A DNA stretch of 64,000 nucleotides, taken from assembly GCA_900319105.1 (NCBI GenBank), contig ONND01000005.1, positions 1 to 64,000 of the forward strand, written 5' to 3'. The translations under genes and the position numbers were made by a program. The notes under the pieces are model-generated. The model had not been told where the DNA came from. It was given only the letters and a program-made list of their open reading frames with translations, and searched no databases. Below, one piece after another: positions 43,690-53,961 of the stretch. The stretch comes from an uncultured Bacteroidales bacterium (GTDB lineage: Bacteria > Bacteroidota > Bacteroidia > Bacteroidales > Paludibacteraceae). Position 1 is the stretch's first letter. The number at the start of each line of letters is the position of its first letter.

Positions 43690-43968
43690 TTATTTTTTGA
43701 GGGCGGCGATGGCTCGATCCACTTGTGCGATGAGGGCGTTGATGCGTTTAGTAGCCTCTTCGACATTCTCCGCCGAGGTCATGGCGTTTGCCGTGGCCAG
43801 CCGGCGATTCTTTTGTTGAATATTGAGGAGTTCGCTATGCGTGCGAATCAATTCCTGTCGTTGCTGCTCGATCTGTTCCTGCAAAAGCACGTTCTCCTGC
43901 TGAAGCGCGTGATAGCGCTCCAGCAGAAGATGCACATTTTGCGACAAATCATCGAGGACCTGCATCAT
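43690..43968 (-). CDS. Small coiled-coil protein, ZapB-like
   Basis: A 92-residue, almost fully helical protein (LLLERYHALQQENVLLQEQI and later VEEATKRINALIAQVDRAIAAL), with heptad-like spacing of hydrophobic residues. Position directly upstream of zapA and its all-coiled-coil nature resemble ZapB-type division proteins, but no sequence signature proves this. The ATG overlaps the last base of the DUF3078 gene. Confidence 0.75.
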   Translation of the reverse strand: MMQVLDDLSQNVHLLLERYHALQQENVLLQEQIEQQRQELIRTHSELLNIQQKNRRLATANAMTSAENVEEATKRINALIAQVDRAIAALKK

Positions 43969-45152
43969 TAGAAGGAGTATCCGACACCGATACCGATCAT
44001 ACCTTTGAACTGAACGCGCTCAGCCTCTACGCCATCTTTGTTAGCGATGAGCGTACCGTTATAGTACTTGAGGTTCGTTTGGAGCGTTAGCTGCAGGCAT
44101 TTGAGGAACTGATAGCTCAGCGCAACATCCCAGTCCACATCGAAATGGCCGAAGTAACGGTTGTTATTCGAGTAGCGGAAATAACCGTCGTAAGTCTCAC
44201 CCGGGTTGGCTTTCTCCCACGCCTCTTTGACATCAAAGCCCTTGCCTTGGTACGGAGAGAAGAGCGCGAGGGTCGTACTGAGTTTGAGATCCTTGTAGGT
44301 ATATGCGATAGAACCCTTGAAGCTCAAACCGAACTCTGCACGGAAGTTACGGAGATTTTTGTTACCCTCTTTGTCGTAGGAATAAGTACCGATTTCATTT
44401 TGCAATACGCTACGCAGGTCTAATTGCCTATCTACCAATACACTATAAACATCATCACTCCAGTCATCCGGAGTACGGGTCGGATCGGCAGCCAGCCATT
44501 GCTCTTTGGTGTATTTCTTATTCCAAGCATTGCTCGTGTAAGCCGTAGTAAAACGTCCGGCAATCGGAGAGAGATAAACGGAGAAATCTGCGCCTTTATA
44601 GCTGTACTTATAATCGATACCGATAGAGATATCGGTGTACGAAGGAGCGAGCCATTTGGAGACAATCGGGTTGTACCCCTCGATATAGTTGCGACCGTGC
44701 GCATACTGGCTCTGGAAACTACCGAGGACAGTAAGATACCAGTTTTTCCTAAACTCCCAACCAAATTTGGTTGCCAATTTGATATTATCGCTGGATTTCT
44801 GGAAAGCATCCTCTTTCTGGTCAATCCAAGTCAGACCGAAATCGGTATCAAAGTTGGTTTCCCAGGCGATAGTGTTCTTGTGGTAGAGGAGGTGAAGTTT
44901 CGCGAACGCGAGTCCGCTCACATTATTCTTACCACCGGCAGCCCAGTTCACAAGCCCTGTTGCAGCAGCATTGAGTCCGATCGTACCGTCGAATTTCCAT
45001 GCCTTCTCAGCATTCTCCAGTTTCTTCAAATCATCACCGGCTTTCGCAGCTGCTTCCGCATTCCCCGTCACCTTGGCTTTGTCAACATCCTGGGCGTTCA
45101 TTGTCAGCGCAGCCATAAGGCAGAGCGCAACAGATAAAAATTTACGTTTCAT
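43968..45152 (-). CDS. DUF3078 outer-membrane protein
   Basis: A 394-residue protein from ATG 45152 (MKRKFLSVALCLMAALTMNA signal peptide). The 45-residue longer frame is rejected because the promoter lies within it. The WKFDGTIGLNAAATGLVNWA and GGKNNVSGLAF segments mark DUF3078, a Bacteroidota beta-barrel family of unknown role. Many aromatic alternating strands follow, ending GIGVGYSF with a terminal Phe, as in outer-membrane barrels. Confidence 0.87.
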   Translation of the reverse strand: MKRKFLSVALCLMAALTMNAQDVDKAKVTGNAEAAAKAGDDLKKLENAEKAWKFDGTIGLNAAATGLVNWAAGGKNNVSGLAFAKLHLLYHKNTIAWETNFDTDFGLTWIDQKEDAFQKSSDNIKLATKFGWEFRKNWYLTVLGSFQSQYAHGRNYIEGYNPIVSKWLAPSYTDISIGIDYKYSYKGADFSVYLSPIAGRFTTAYTSNAWNKKYTKEQWLAADPTRTPDDWSDDVYSVLVDRQLDLRSVLQNEIGTYSYDKEGNKNLRNFRAEFGLSFKGSIAYTYKDLKLSTTLALFSPYQGKGFDVKEAWEKANPGETYDGYFRYSNNNRYFGHFDVDWDVALSYQFLKCLQLTLQTNLKYYNGTLIANKDGVEAERVQFKGMIGIGVGYSF

Positions 45153-45221
45153 ATTTGAAATTGTTTGAAATAGTTTGTTATTATTTATAGTTATTTGAAA
45201 CATTATTTTCAAAATCGGGCA

Positions 45222-45253
45222 CAAAGTTACAAAAAAAATCTCACATACGCAAA
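45222..45253 (-). promoter_or_regulatory. Promoter of the DUF3078-zapA-rny operon
   Basis: On the minus strand TTTG (45253-45250), 20 bases, TAACTTTG (45229-45222), 70 bases upstream of the ATG at 45152. Confidence 0.75.
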
Positions 45254-45288
45254 TAAATAATGTACGCGCGCGACGATTTTTGTGCAAA

Positions 45289-45354
45289 GTGTCAATTTTT
45301 ACACATTTTTTTTTAATATATGCACACGTATTTGCAGAAAAAGCAGTAATTTTG
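45289..45354 (+). promoter_or_regulatory. Promoter module of the BIG2 T9SS cargo gene
   Basis: TAATTTTG (45347-45354) in GCAGTAATTTTGCAGCGTGA, with no TTTG at the expected -33 position. The 22 bases at 45289-45310 (containing GTGTCAATTTTTACAC) are identical to 7777-7798, and the -7 regions share at least 20 bases. It is a second copy of the same regulatory module. Confidence 0.65.
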
Positions 45355-45430
45355 CAGCGTGATTTAATATCCCCTATTGCGGGGTATTGAAATTACGGGA
45401 AATAAACGAAACATAAAACACAAAAAATAT

Positions 45431-48400
45431 ATGAGAAACATTTTTAAAGGTTTATTCATTGCGGTCGCTTGCCTAGTGGCAAATGTGGCTTGTGCAGAGA
45501 CTATTTTTTCGTTCACAGTTACAAGTTCCACTACTGCGAAGGGTTCCTATACTGCGCAAGGAGGTACTGCTGATTGTACTAAAGATATGGCTTCTGGAGG
45601 CACAAACGAACTTACTATCGGCTCACAAACTTTTTATAAGTTCAATTCCAGCAGTGAATGGAATTTTACGTTAAGCGGAAACACTCTTGCGGTTGGTGAT
45701 GTACTGACATTCACTTGTGCATGCCAGTCTGGAAGCGACAAAAAGGGGAAAGGGCTCATAGTGAATGGAGTTACCGTAACGAATGATTTTCCAAAGAACA
45801 CCTCTAACACATTAACAATCACAGTTGCAGCAGGGGACGCTTTTGCGGGGAAGAGTGTCGTTAATGTTAAACGTGCAGACTCAGATATTAAGTTTGGTTC
45901 CATAGAAATTACTCGAGGAGGTGTCACTCCTGTTACCCCGACCGTTAATAGTGTTACCGTTTCTCCGGCATCGGTTACATTAGACCCGAATGGCACACAG
46001 CAATTAACGGCTACTGTTGATGCCACACCGGCATCGGCAGACAAGACCGTTACATGGACGAGTAGCGCTCCAGGCATAGCGACCGTGAGCGAAAGCGGTT
46101 TGGTAACAGCTGTAGCACAAGGTACAGCAACCATTACTGCAACCTCTAATTTGGATAATACCAAATCGGGAACTTGCTCCGTAACTGTCAATGCTCCCGC
46201 CGCTCCAATTCCTGTAACAGCTATCAGCATCAAGTCTTCCACCACACTCGGAATTGGTGAATCAGAGACATTGGCAATCACTTATACCCCGGCGGACGCC
46301 AACCAAGGCAAAGCCGTTACATGGACCAGTGCCAACTCGAGCATTGCCACGGTGGACGCCAATGGCAAAGTGACCGGTGTAGCAGCCGGTACCACAACAG
46401 TTACCGCCACTTCTACCACAGATCCGAATATCAAATCGTCCTGTACCGTAACGATACAAACCATCGCTGTAACCGGTGTGACGCTTAATAAAGCGACCGC
46501 ATCAATTAAGGTTGGAGCCACAGAGACGTTAATAGCCACCGTAGACCCAAACAACGCGACGAATAAGGACGTTACCTGGTCGAGCGACAAGACCGGTATT
46601 GCTACCGTGAATGCCAATGGAGTTGTTACGGGCGTAGCAGAAGGAACCGCAAAGATCACTGTAACCACTAAAGATGGCGGTAAAACGGCAAGCTGCGACG
46701 TAACTGTAACAGCAGGAACTCCTGTTCCTCCGACCCAACTGATGATTCACTATCCGGAGGTATATGAAGCCAAGGATATCGCCGGCGGTTATAACACACC
46801 GCTGACGGTAGTATGCGGACGCGAATATGAAGTATATTATACCGAACGAACAAAAGACGGCGACTACCCGACCTTCTCCACCACCACTGTTACCGATGGG
46901 AAGACAAACGGCATCAGCGGTTCAACCACAGCAACAAAGAACGTCGGACGTCCCGGAGATACATGGTTTGAAGGAACCGTGTATAGTGCTTCGGAATGTA
47001 AAAAAGCCTCGTCCAAAGATGAGTTCGTATTTGTAGAAAAAGGCATTCGAGAGCACCGCTTGAGCAGTTCAGACACCTATCAATTCCACGTAAAAGGTTT
47101 CGATCAGTTCTCGCTATGGGGTATGGATAAGAAACTTGATCCTAAAAATGGTAATCAGGTATTTGTTGTCAAGGTGGACGGAGTAGAACAAACAACAGAC
47201 CCGTCGTTGTATAACACAGAGGCGTACACTATCCGTCGTTACAACATCTCCACCGCGGAACACTTAATTGAAATATCCACTACTTGCACGGGTTCCAATG
47301 TATGCTATATGGGCGGTTTCTCGCTGCGTGTAGCGCAAGAGCCGAGGACGAAATATCTGAAAGGTAATGACTCGACGCAGAGAGTTCTGCAGACTCAAGC
47401 TATTCAGCCGATTGTATATGTAACAAAATACAATAGTATTCCTGGTGCAGAGACCAAGTTTGAATGGCTTGGAGCAGAAGCAACCGGTATCTCTTTACAT
47501 TTAGCCAAGAAAGAAGGAGAATTGACCGACACGCTGACCATAAAAGGAACGGCACAGTGTCCGGTCGGCACCTACAAATATGCCGTTGTAGCTTACTATA
47601 ACGGCGTTGAGACCAGCCGTGCAGAAGGTAAGTTTACTGTAGCGACAGATCTTCAGGCCATGACGGAATTGAACGTAGAGGTTTATCAGAACGAAGAGAT
47701 GGACCAGATCAAGTTCCGTTACTATGCGTTAGACGAGACTGCCGTTCAGTTAACCTGGCCAAACGGCCAGCCCGCAGGCATCTCCGGTCGCGGCGCAGCG
47801 AACAACATCTATATTATCGGCGGAACACCGACAGCGCTTGAAGGTCTGTATCCGTATGAGATCACTGCCGTTGGTGCCGATACCACGTTCAAGGGTACTA
47901 TCCGAGTAAAGAAACTGGACTACGGAGAAAATCCTGTACTCTACCTATATAAGAACACAGGAGCTGACGCAAAAGACTACGTATATACCTATTTGGCAAG
48001 CAGAGGCTGGAATATGATTTCCCGTAAAGCCAAAGAGGACGGATTGCGTCCGGCAGATCAATACGCGAAATATAAATGGATATTGATTTCCGAGGATGCG
48101 GATGCCAATAACGAAGAAGTCCTGGCAGTAGTACGCGGCGGAGCAAACCTCCCTGTACTGAATATGAACGCGTTCACGTACGCTTATGAGCGCAACGATG
48201 AGATGCCTGGAGGTTGGGGCGAACCGGATAACGGAAGTATCAGCCAGGGCGGTTGTTATATCACTGTACAACGCAATGACCATCCGATCTTCAAGGCGCT
48301 GAAGAAGAAACGTGGCGACAAGATTCAGATTTTGGACACCGTTACCTTCAAGGGTATGATGCCGATCAATATTCTGCTGCAAGGAACACTGTGTCTGGCT

Positions 48401-49057
48401 ACTTCTCCGACGCGTGATATCGAAGATTACGAGGCGGATGGTAAGATGCAGACGATCATTCACGAGATTCCGGCAACCATGCGTGGCGGGGCAAAATATA
48501 TTGCCTTCCCGATAGCCAAGAACAGTACTCCGAACCTCACCGATGACGGTAAGAAGGTGCTTAACGCGGTTGTGACCTATTTGACGAACAACGAATCGAC
48601 CGTCACTGTGCCGACTGTACAGATAACCAGTTTCACACTCAACGGTATAGCCGGAGATATTGATCAGATCAACAAGACGATAAAGGTCAATATTGACCGC
48701 TCCAAATATCCGGATATCAACCTCAAAGAAGCACAACCGGTTGTTACTTTAGCAAGCGACCAAACGACCGTAAGTCCGGCTTCCGGCGAGACGGTTGACT
48801 TATCCACCAGTGCCATACTGCCGGTTAAATATGAAGTAACAGATTTCATTAATCGCTGCGTATATAACGTAACCGTTACTTTCTATTCGCCGGAAGGCAT
48901 TGATGAGGTTTATGCGGTGGGCGATTGGGTCAATGTATATGATATCTTTGGCCGTAAGATCGCAACGACGAACGAGGACATCTACACGATGCCGTTGCCA
49001 CGTGGCGTATATGTGATTGTAACCGAATCGGGTCAGACACTCAAGATAACACGATAA
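45431..49057 (+). CDS. Secreted multi-domain protein with BIG2 domains and T9SS sorting domain
   Basis: A 1208-residue protein from ATG 45431 (signal peptide ending NVACA). An N-terminal beta domain (about 25-165) is followed by three BIG2 Ig-like domains (about 172-427; ITYTPADANQGKAVTW, GIATVNANGVVTGVAEGTAK), then several unassigned beta-rich domains. The C-terminal 50 residues (WVNVYDIFGRKIAT, LPRGVYVIVTESGQTLKI) form a T9SS type A sorting domain, so it should be secreted and attached to the surface. No catalytic motif recognised. It shares its upstream promoter module with the IgGFc operon. Confidence 0.87.
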   Translation: MRNIFKGLFIAVACLVANVACAETIFSFTVTSSTTAKGSYTAQGGTADCTKDMASGGTNELTIGSQTFYKFNSSSEWNFTLSGNTLAVGDVLTFTCACQSGSDKKGKGLIVNGVTVTNDFPKNTSNTLTITVAAGDAFAGKSVVNVKRADSDIKFGSIEITRGGVTPVTPTVNSVTVSPASVTLDPNGTQQLTATVDATPASADKTVTWTSSAPGIATVSESGLVTAVAQGTATITATSNLDNTKSGTCSVTVNAPAAPIPVTAISIKSSTTLGIGESETLAITYTPADANQGKAVTWTSANSSIATVDANGKVTGVAAGTTTVTATSTTDPNIKSSCTVTIQTIAVTGVTLNKATASIKVGATETLIATVDPNNATNKDVTWSSDKTGIATVNANGVVTGVAEGTAKITVTTKDGGKTASCDVTVTAGTPVPPTQLMIHYPEVYEAKDIAGGYNTPLTVVCGREYEVYYTERTKDGDYPTFSTTTVTDGKTNGISGSTTATKNVGRPGDTWFEGTVYSASECKKASSKDEFVFVEKGIREHRLSSSDTYQFHVKGFDQFSLWGMDKKLDPKNGNQVFVVKVDGVEQTTDPSLYNTEAYTIRRYNISTAEHLIEISTTCTGSNVCYMGGFSLRVAQEPRTKYLKGNDSTQRVLQTQAIQPIVYVTKYNSIPGAETKFEWLGAEATGISLHLAKKEGELTDTLTIKGTAQCPVGTYKYAVVAYYNGVETSRAEGKFTVATDLQAMTELNVEVYQNEEMDQIKFRYYALDETAVQLTWPNGQPAGISGRGAANNIYIIGGTPTALEGLYPYEITAVGADTTFKGTIRVKKLDYGENPVLYLYKNTGADAKDYVYTYLASRGWNMISRKAKEDGLRPADQYAKYKWILISEDADANNEEVLAVVRGGANLPVLNMNAFTYAYERNDEMPGGWGEPDNGSISQGGCYITVQRNDHPIFKALKKKRGDKIQILDTVTFKGMMPINILLQGTLCLATSPTRDIEDYEADGKMQTIIHEIPATMRGGAKYIAFPIAKNSTPNLTDDGKKVLNAVVTYLTNNESTVTVPTVQITSFTLNGIAGDIDQINKTIKVNIDRSKYPDINLKEAQPVVTLASDQTTVSPASGETVDLSTSAILPVKYEVTDFINRCVYNVTVTFYSPEGIDEVYAVGDWVNVYDIFGRKIATTNEDIYTMPLPRGVYVIVTESGQTLKITR

Positions 49058-49075
49058 CATATTGTTCCATAGGGA

Positions 49076-52000
49076 TTGACGCAAATTGAAGATCTGAACA
49101 TATTGTTTGGACAACACCCCGAATTGGCCTTAGTCAATCGGGAGTTGGGCAAAGGGAAGGGCATGCACCTTCTCTTAGCCGGTTTGCACGCGAGCGCGCG
49201 GGCACTTGCGCTTACGCACGTAAAGGAGCCTTTATTCATCATACTGGATAACTCTGAAGCGGCTCAATATCTATATGGTGATCTGAAAGCATTAGGGGCA
49301 GAGGTCTTGTTCTTTCCTTCCGGCAAACGGAGACGCACTGTCGATGAGGCGATGATGATCCAGCGGACGGAGACACTTAGCGCATTAGCAAGCACCGGCC
49401 GCTCCGTAGAAAGACTCATCATCGTCACCTATCCAGAGGCTGTGGCAGAGCCGGTGCCGGCAAAAGACAAGTTATCCGCTATCAGTTTCCAGCTTGCGGT
49501 GGGTCAGGAGATACAGCAGACGAAATTAAGTGAACAACTGACAGAATTGGGCTTTGAGCATGTGGATTTTGTGTTTCAGCCGGGCCAGTACGCTATCCGA
49601 GGCAGCATCGTAGATATATACAGTTACAGCCACGACAACCCCTACCGATTTGATTTCTTCGGCGATGAGATAGACAGTATCCGTGAGTTCGATATCGAAG
49701 ATCAGTTGAGTAAGGCAAAAGTGGAGCGCGCAGAAATAACCGGTAGCTCAGATGTAGAGAGCGACAAAGAGTCCAGTACGATTATTGACTATCTGACAGA
49801 GGCGTATGTATGGGTATCTAACAGTTGGCAAGTAGCGCAATACAAGCTCAATGGTCTAGGATTAACTCGGGATTCTCTCTCGATTAGCAGTAGATGCACT
49901 ATTGAGTTTGGCGAGAAAAGTTCGCTGTCGAAAGAGCCGAATGGTGCGCCGGAGGCATATAGTAAGATCAGCTTTGACACCGTTCCTCAGCCGGTATTCC
50001 ACAAGCAGTTTGATATACTGACGGAGGATTTGAAGCAACATATCGAGGAAGGATACAAGATCTATATTCTGGCTGAGCAGACGAAGCAGCTGGATCGTTT
50101 GAAAGCGATCTTTGAAATGACCGCTAACGCTGACAGACCGCTGACGCTGACAGACCGCTCTGCTGACAGACCGGCTTCGCCTGTCCGATTTATTCCCATT
50201 CAAGCAACGCTGCATGAGGGGTTTGTAGATAAGGGATTGAAGATCTGCTGCTACACAGATCATCAGATTTTCGAGCGGTACCACCGTGTGACGATCGCCA
50301 GCGAGAACGCACGACGTGGTAAAGCGATCATCACCTTGCGTGAGATCAACCAATTGCAGGTGGGTGATTATGTGGTACACAGCGATCATGGTATTGCCAA
50401 GTTCGGCGGGTTGGTGACCACGCCGGTGAACGGCAAGCCGCAGGAGATGATCAAGTTGAATTACCGCGACGGGGCGAATGTGTTTGTCAGCATTCACAAC
50501 TTACACCGAATCAGCAAATACAAAGGCCGTGAAGGCAGTGAGCCAACGATCGCCCGTTTGGGTTCGGGAGCATGGGAGAGGCTGAAAGAGCGGACAAAGG
50601 ACAAAGTGAAAGATATCGCCCGCGACCTGATCAAGCTATACGCGACCCGCAAGCAGCAGAAAGGTTTTGCCTATTCTCCGGACGGGTACATGCAGCATGA
50701 GTTGGAGGCGTCGTTCCTATACGAGGACACACCGGATCAGGCCAAGGCGACGGCAGATGTAAAACGCGATTTGGAGAGTCCGATGCCGATGGATCGCCTC
50801 GTTTGCGGCGATGTGGGATTCGGAAAGACAGAAGTGGCGATGCGTGCAGCCTTCAAAGTAGCAACGGACGGCAAACAGGTAGCTGTACTCGTACCGACGA
50901 CCGTTTTGGCGTTGCAACACTACAACACCTTCACCGAACGAATGAAGAACCTGCCGGTTCGGATTGAGTACCTGAGCCGATTGAAAAGCGCGAAAGAGAC
51001 GAAAGAGTTATTGGCTGATCTGGAGGCCGGAAAGATTGATATTTTAATCGGCACGCACAAGCTCATCGGGAAGAGTGTCAAATGGCACGATTTGGGATTG
51101 CTCATTATTGACGAGGAACAGAAGTTCGGCGTGGCAGCAAAAGAGAAGTTGAAGAGTCTTCGCACGAACGTTGATGTACTGACGCTGACGGCGACTCCTA
51201 TCCCGCGCACCCTGCAATTCTCGCTGCTTGGTGCCCGAGATCTGAGTATCATGACCACTCCTCCGCCCAACCGCTATCCGGTACAAACGGAGCTGATCAC
51301 GGTAGAAGACGAAGATATCATCAAGGATGCGATTGAGTTAGAGATGGAGCGCAACGGACAGGTGTTCATCGTCAATAACCGCATTGAGATGCTACCGCGC
51401 ATCGAGAACAAGATTCGCAAGTTATGTCCGGAAGCACGGATTATTACGGCTCACGGACAATTACCCGCCGGAGAGATGGAAGAGCGCTTGGAGGCGTTTA
51501 TCAACTACGATTACGACATCCTACTCTCCACAACGATCATCGAGTCGGGCGTGGATATACCGAATGTGAATACGATTCTTATTTTCTCGGCGAACCACTA
51601 CGGTTTAGCAGACTTGCACCAGTTGCGCGGCCGTGTGGGACGTAGCAACCGTAAGGCGTATTGCTATCTGATTGCGCCGGAGAAGGAGCTACTGACCGAA
51701 GACGCGAGAAGACGTTTGGAGGCCCTCAGTACGTTTGCAGAGTTAGGCGCAGGATTCAGTCTGGCGATGCAGGATCTGGATATCCGCGGCGCAGGCAACA
51801 TGCTCGGCAGCGAGCAATCGGGTTTCATAGCCGACTTAGGCTACGAGACCTACCAACGGATATTGAATGAGGCGGTAGAGGAGCTGAAGGAAGAAGAAGG
51901 GTTCGCGGAAGTCCAAAGTGACCATATACAAGGTACAAAGGAAAGGCATACATGGTGTGCAGACAGTCAATTGGAGACCGATATTGATGTATGTTTCCCG

Positions 52001-52447
52001 ACGGACTACATCGAGAATATATCCGAGCGAATCACGTTGTACCGCGAGTTGGACAATCTGCACAGCGAAGAGCAGTTACTGGACTACCGCAAACGACTGA
52101 TAGACCGGTTCGGTCCACTACCGGAGACCGCAGAGGAGTTATTGGATGTAGTACGCTTGCGCTGGCTGTGTTGCCGGTTGGGAATTGAGAAGATATTGCT
52201 CAAGGGTGAACATCTGACCATGTATTTTGTACAGCATAAAGACGCGTACTGGCAATCGGAAGCATTTGGTAATTTTGTACAATACGCCACGACCCGCCCT
52301 GAACGGTGCTCGCTGCACGAAGAGAGAGACAAAAAAGGCTTTAAGACCGGAAGACGGTATATTACGATCACTAATGTGAAGACAATCGCAGGCGCCATCC
52401 GGCTACTATCGTTAATCGAAACAATAAACAGTAAAACAGATATATGA
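49076..52447 (+). CDS. mfd: Transcription-repair coupling factor Mfd
   Basis: A 1123-residue DNA translocase that removes stalled RNA polymerase and recruits UvrA. UvrB-homology module (GSIVDIYSYSHDNPYRFDFF), RNA polymerase-interaction domain (LQVGDYVVHSDHGIAKFGGL), RecG-like helicase with GDVGFGKTEVAM (about 580) and DEEQ (about 676), and a C-terminal UvrA-binding domain. The start is TTG at 49076: a TAG lies in frame 6 bases upstream and no ATG precedes the conserved N-terminus. Residues about 349-368 come from a degenerate repeat of GCTGACAGACCG. It overlaps kdsB by 4 bases. Confidence 0.96.
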   Translation: MTQIEDLNILFGQHPELALVNRELGKGKGMHLLLAGLHASARALALTHVKEPLFIILDNSEAAQYLYGDLKALGAEVLFFPSGKRRRTVDEAMMIQRTETLSALASTGRSVERLIIVTYPEAVAEPVPAKDKLSAISFQLAVGQEIQQTKLSEQLTELGFEHVDFVFQPGQYAIRGSIVDIYSYSHDNPYRFDFFGDEIDSIREFDIEDQLSKAKVERAEITGSSDVESDKESSTIIDYLTEAYVWVSNSWQVAQYKLNGLGLTRDSLSISSRCTIEFGEKSSLSKEPNGAPEAYSKISFDTVPQPVFHKQFDILTEDLKQHIEEGYKIYILAEQTKQLDRLKAIFEMTANADRPLTLTDRSADRPASPVRFIPIQATLHEGFVDKGLKICCYTDHQIFERYHRVTIASENARRGKAIITLREINQLQVGDYVVHSDHGIAKFGGLVTTPVNGKPQEMIKLNYRDGANVFVSIHNLHRISKYKGREGSEPTIARLGSGAWERLKERTKDKVKDIARDLIKLYATRKQQKGFAYSPDGYMQHELEASFLYEDTPDQAKATADVKRDLESPMPMDRLVCGDVGFGKTEVAMRAAFKVATDGKQVAVLVPTTVLALQHYNTFTERMKNLPVRIEYLSRLKSAKETKELLADLEAGKIDILIGTHKLIGKSVKWHDLGLLIIDEEQKFGVAAKEKLKSLRTNVDVLTLTATPIPRTLQFSLLGARDLSIMTTPPPNRYPVQTELITVEDEDIIKDAIELEMERNGQVFIVNNRIEMLPRIENKIRKLCPEARIITAHGQLPAGEMEERLEAFINYDYDILLSTTIIESGVDIPNVNTILIFSANHYGLADLHQLRGRVGRSNRKAYCYLIAPEKELLTEDARRRLEALSTFAELGAGFSLAMQDLDIRGAGNMLGSEQSGFIADLGYETYQRILNEAVEELKEEEGFAEVQSDHIQGTKERHTWCADSQLETDIDVCFPTDYIENISERITLYRELDNLHSEEQLLDYRKRLIDRFGPLPETAEELLDVVRLRWLCCRLGIEKILLKGEHLTMYFVQHKDAYWQSEAFGNFVQYATTRPERCSLHEERDKKGFKTGRRYITITNVKTIAGAIRLLSLIETINSKTDI

Positions 52448-53193
52448 AATTTATAGGCATCATTCCTGCCCGGTACGCCTCAACGCGTTTTCCGGGCAAA
52501 CCCCTCGCCGAAATATGCGGCAAGACCGTTATTCGTCGAGTATATGAACAAGCGACCCAGGCATTGGACACCGTAGTAGTAGCTACGGACGATGAGCGTA
52601 TCTACAATGCCGTAGAGGCGTTCGGCGGCAAAGTAGTGATGACACGCGCTGATCATAAATGCGGTACAGACCGCTGTTTGGAGGCGTTTGAGTCGATCAC
52701 TACCCCATCCTGGCGCACACAGAACGACACGGACACCGTGATCATCAATATCCAAGGCGACGAGCCCTTCATCCAGCCGGAACAGATCGAGACATTGATG
52801 AAATGCTTTGAGAAAGAAGGTACCGAGATTGCCACCTTAGTACGTCCGTACACCGACAAAGACAGTCAAGAGGCGTTAGAGAATGTGAACACGCCAAAAG
52901 TGGAATGGGACAAAGAGACAGGTATCGCGAAGATGTTCTCCCGCAAGGTAATCGCTTGTGCGGACGGCAGTCATTACCGTCATATCGGCATCTATGCCTA
53001 CCGCGCAGATGTATTGGCGAAGATTACGAAGTTACCGCAGAGCCCGCTGGAGATTGAGGAACGGTTGGAACAATTACGATGGCTTGAGAACGGATACTGC
53101 ATCCGCGTGGGTATTACCGAGACGCCGACTATCGGCATCGACACGCCGGAAGATCTGGAAAAAGCGATCAATTGGTACAAAGTGAATGGTTGA
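52444..53193 (+). CDS. kdsB: 3-deoxy-manno-octulosonate cytidylyltransferase
   Basis: A 249-residue enzyme activating KDO to CMP-KDO for lipopolysaccharide core synthesis. FIGIIPARYASTRFPGKPLA (nucleotide-binding start), RADHKCGTDR, INIQGDEPFI and HIGIYAYR are KdsB motifs. It starts in a 4-base overlap with mfd. Its TGA stop (53191-53193) lies in a short GTTGAAA array (53189-53202). Confidence 0.95.
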   Translation: MKFIGIIPARYASTRFPGKPLAEICGKTVIRRVYEQATQALDTVVVATDDERIYNAVEAFGGKVVMTRADHKCGTDRCLEAFESITTPSWRTQNDTDTVIINIQGDEPFIQPEQIETLMKCFEKEGTEIATLVRPYTDKDSQEALENVNTPKVEWDKETGIAKMFSRKVIACADGSHYRHIGIYAYRADVLAKITKLPQSPLEIEERLEQLRWLENGYCIRVGITETPTIGIDTPEDLEKAINWYKVNG

Positions 53194-53241
53194 AAGTTGA
53201 AAGTTTACAGATATATTAACCTTTTAAAAACACAAACAATT

Positions 53242-53961
53242 ATGGCAAAAGAAAATTGTCCAACTCCGCACATCGGTGCGCAGTATGGCGAAATTGCAAA
53301 GACGATGGTAATGGCAGGCGATCCATTGCGCGCCAAACTAATGGCAGAGCGTTTTCTGGAGAACCCTGTATTAGTCAACAATGTACGTGGCATGCTGGCA
53401 TACACCGGCACGTACAAAGGTAAAAAAGTGACCGTCATGGGACACGGAATGGGTATTCCGTCAATCGGTATCTATACGTATGAATTGTTCAATTTCTATG
53501 ATGTAGATACGATCATCCGTGTAGGCTCCTGCGGCGCCCGCCAGATGTACGTGAACTTAGGCGACTTGGTCATTGCACAGGGCAGCTGCACAGACAGCAA
53601 CTGGGATTCGCAATACAATCTGCCGGGTCACTATGCCCCGATCGCTGATTTTGAGTTATGCCGCAAAGCTGTAGAGTCAGCCGAGAAACGCGGATACAAG
53701 TACCATGTTGGTAATGTTTTCTCCGCAGACATCTTCTATTGCGAAGACGAGCGCAAGAAGAACTGGACAAAGATGGGTGTATTAGCCGACGAGATGGAAG
53801 CTCCGTCACTCTATATGAATGCAGCTCGTGCCGGTAAAAAAGCGTTGGTCATCTGCACTGTCAGCGACCATATTCTAACCGGCGAAGCGACGACCGCCGA
53901 GCAGCGTCAGAACTCGTTCACCAATATGATGGATGTAGCCTTTGATATCATCAGCGAATGA
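53242..53961 (+). CDS. deoD: Purine nucleoside phosphorylase, DeoD type
   Basis: A 239-residue hexameric-type phosphorylase that splits purine nucleosides with phosphate. Visible motifs are MAGDPLRAKLMAE (phosphate loop), VMGHGMGIPSIGIYTYEL, RVGSCGA, DEMEAPSLY and the catalytic Asp in TVSDHI. ATG 53242 matches the family N-terminus (TPHIGAQYGEIA); an upstream in-frame start would add 15 non-conserved residues. The last bases overlap the start of the next gene (ATGA). Confidence 0.95.
   Translation: MAKENCPTPHIGAQYGEIAKTMVMAGDPLRAKLMAERFLENPVLVNNVRGMLAYTGTYKGKKVTVMGHGMGIPSIGIYTYELFNFYDVDTIIRVGSCGARQMYVNLGDLVIAQGSCTDSNWDSQYNLPGHYAPIADFELCRKAVESAEKRGYKYHVGNVFSADIFYCEDERKKNWTKMGVLADEMEAPSLYMNAARAGKKALVICTVSDHILTGEATTAEQRQNSFTNMMDVAFDIISE

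Noticed and set aside
45153-45287. 45-residue N-terminal extension of the DUF3078 protein
   Set aside because: The promoter lies inside it, and the signal peptide begins at the downstream ATG (45152).
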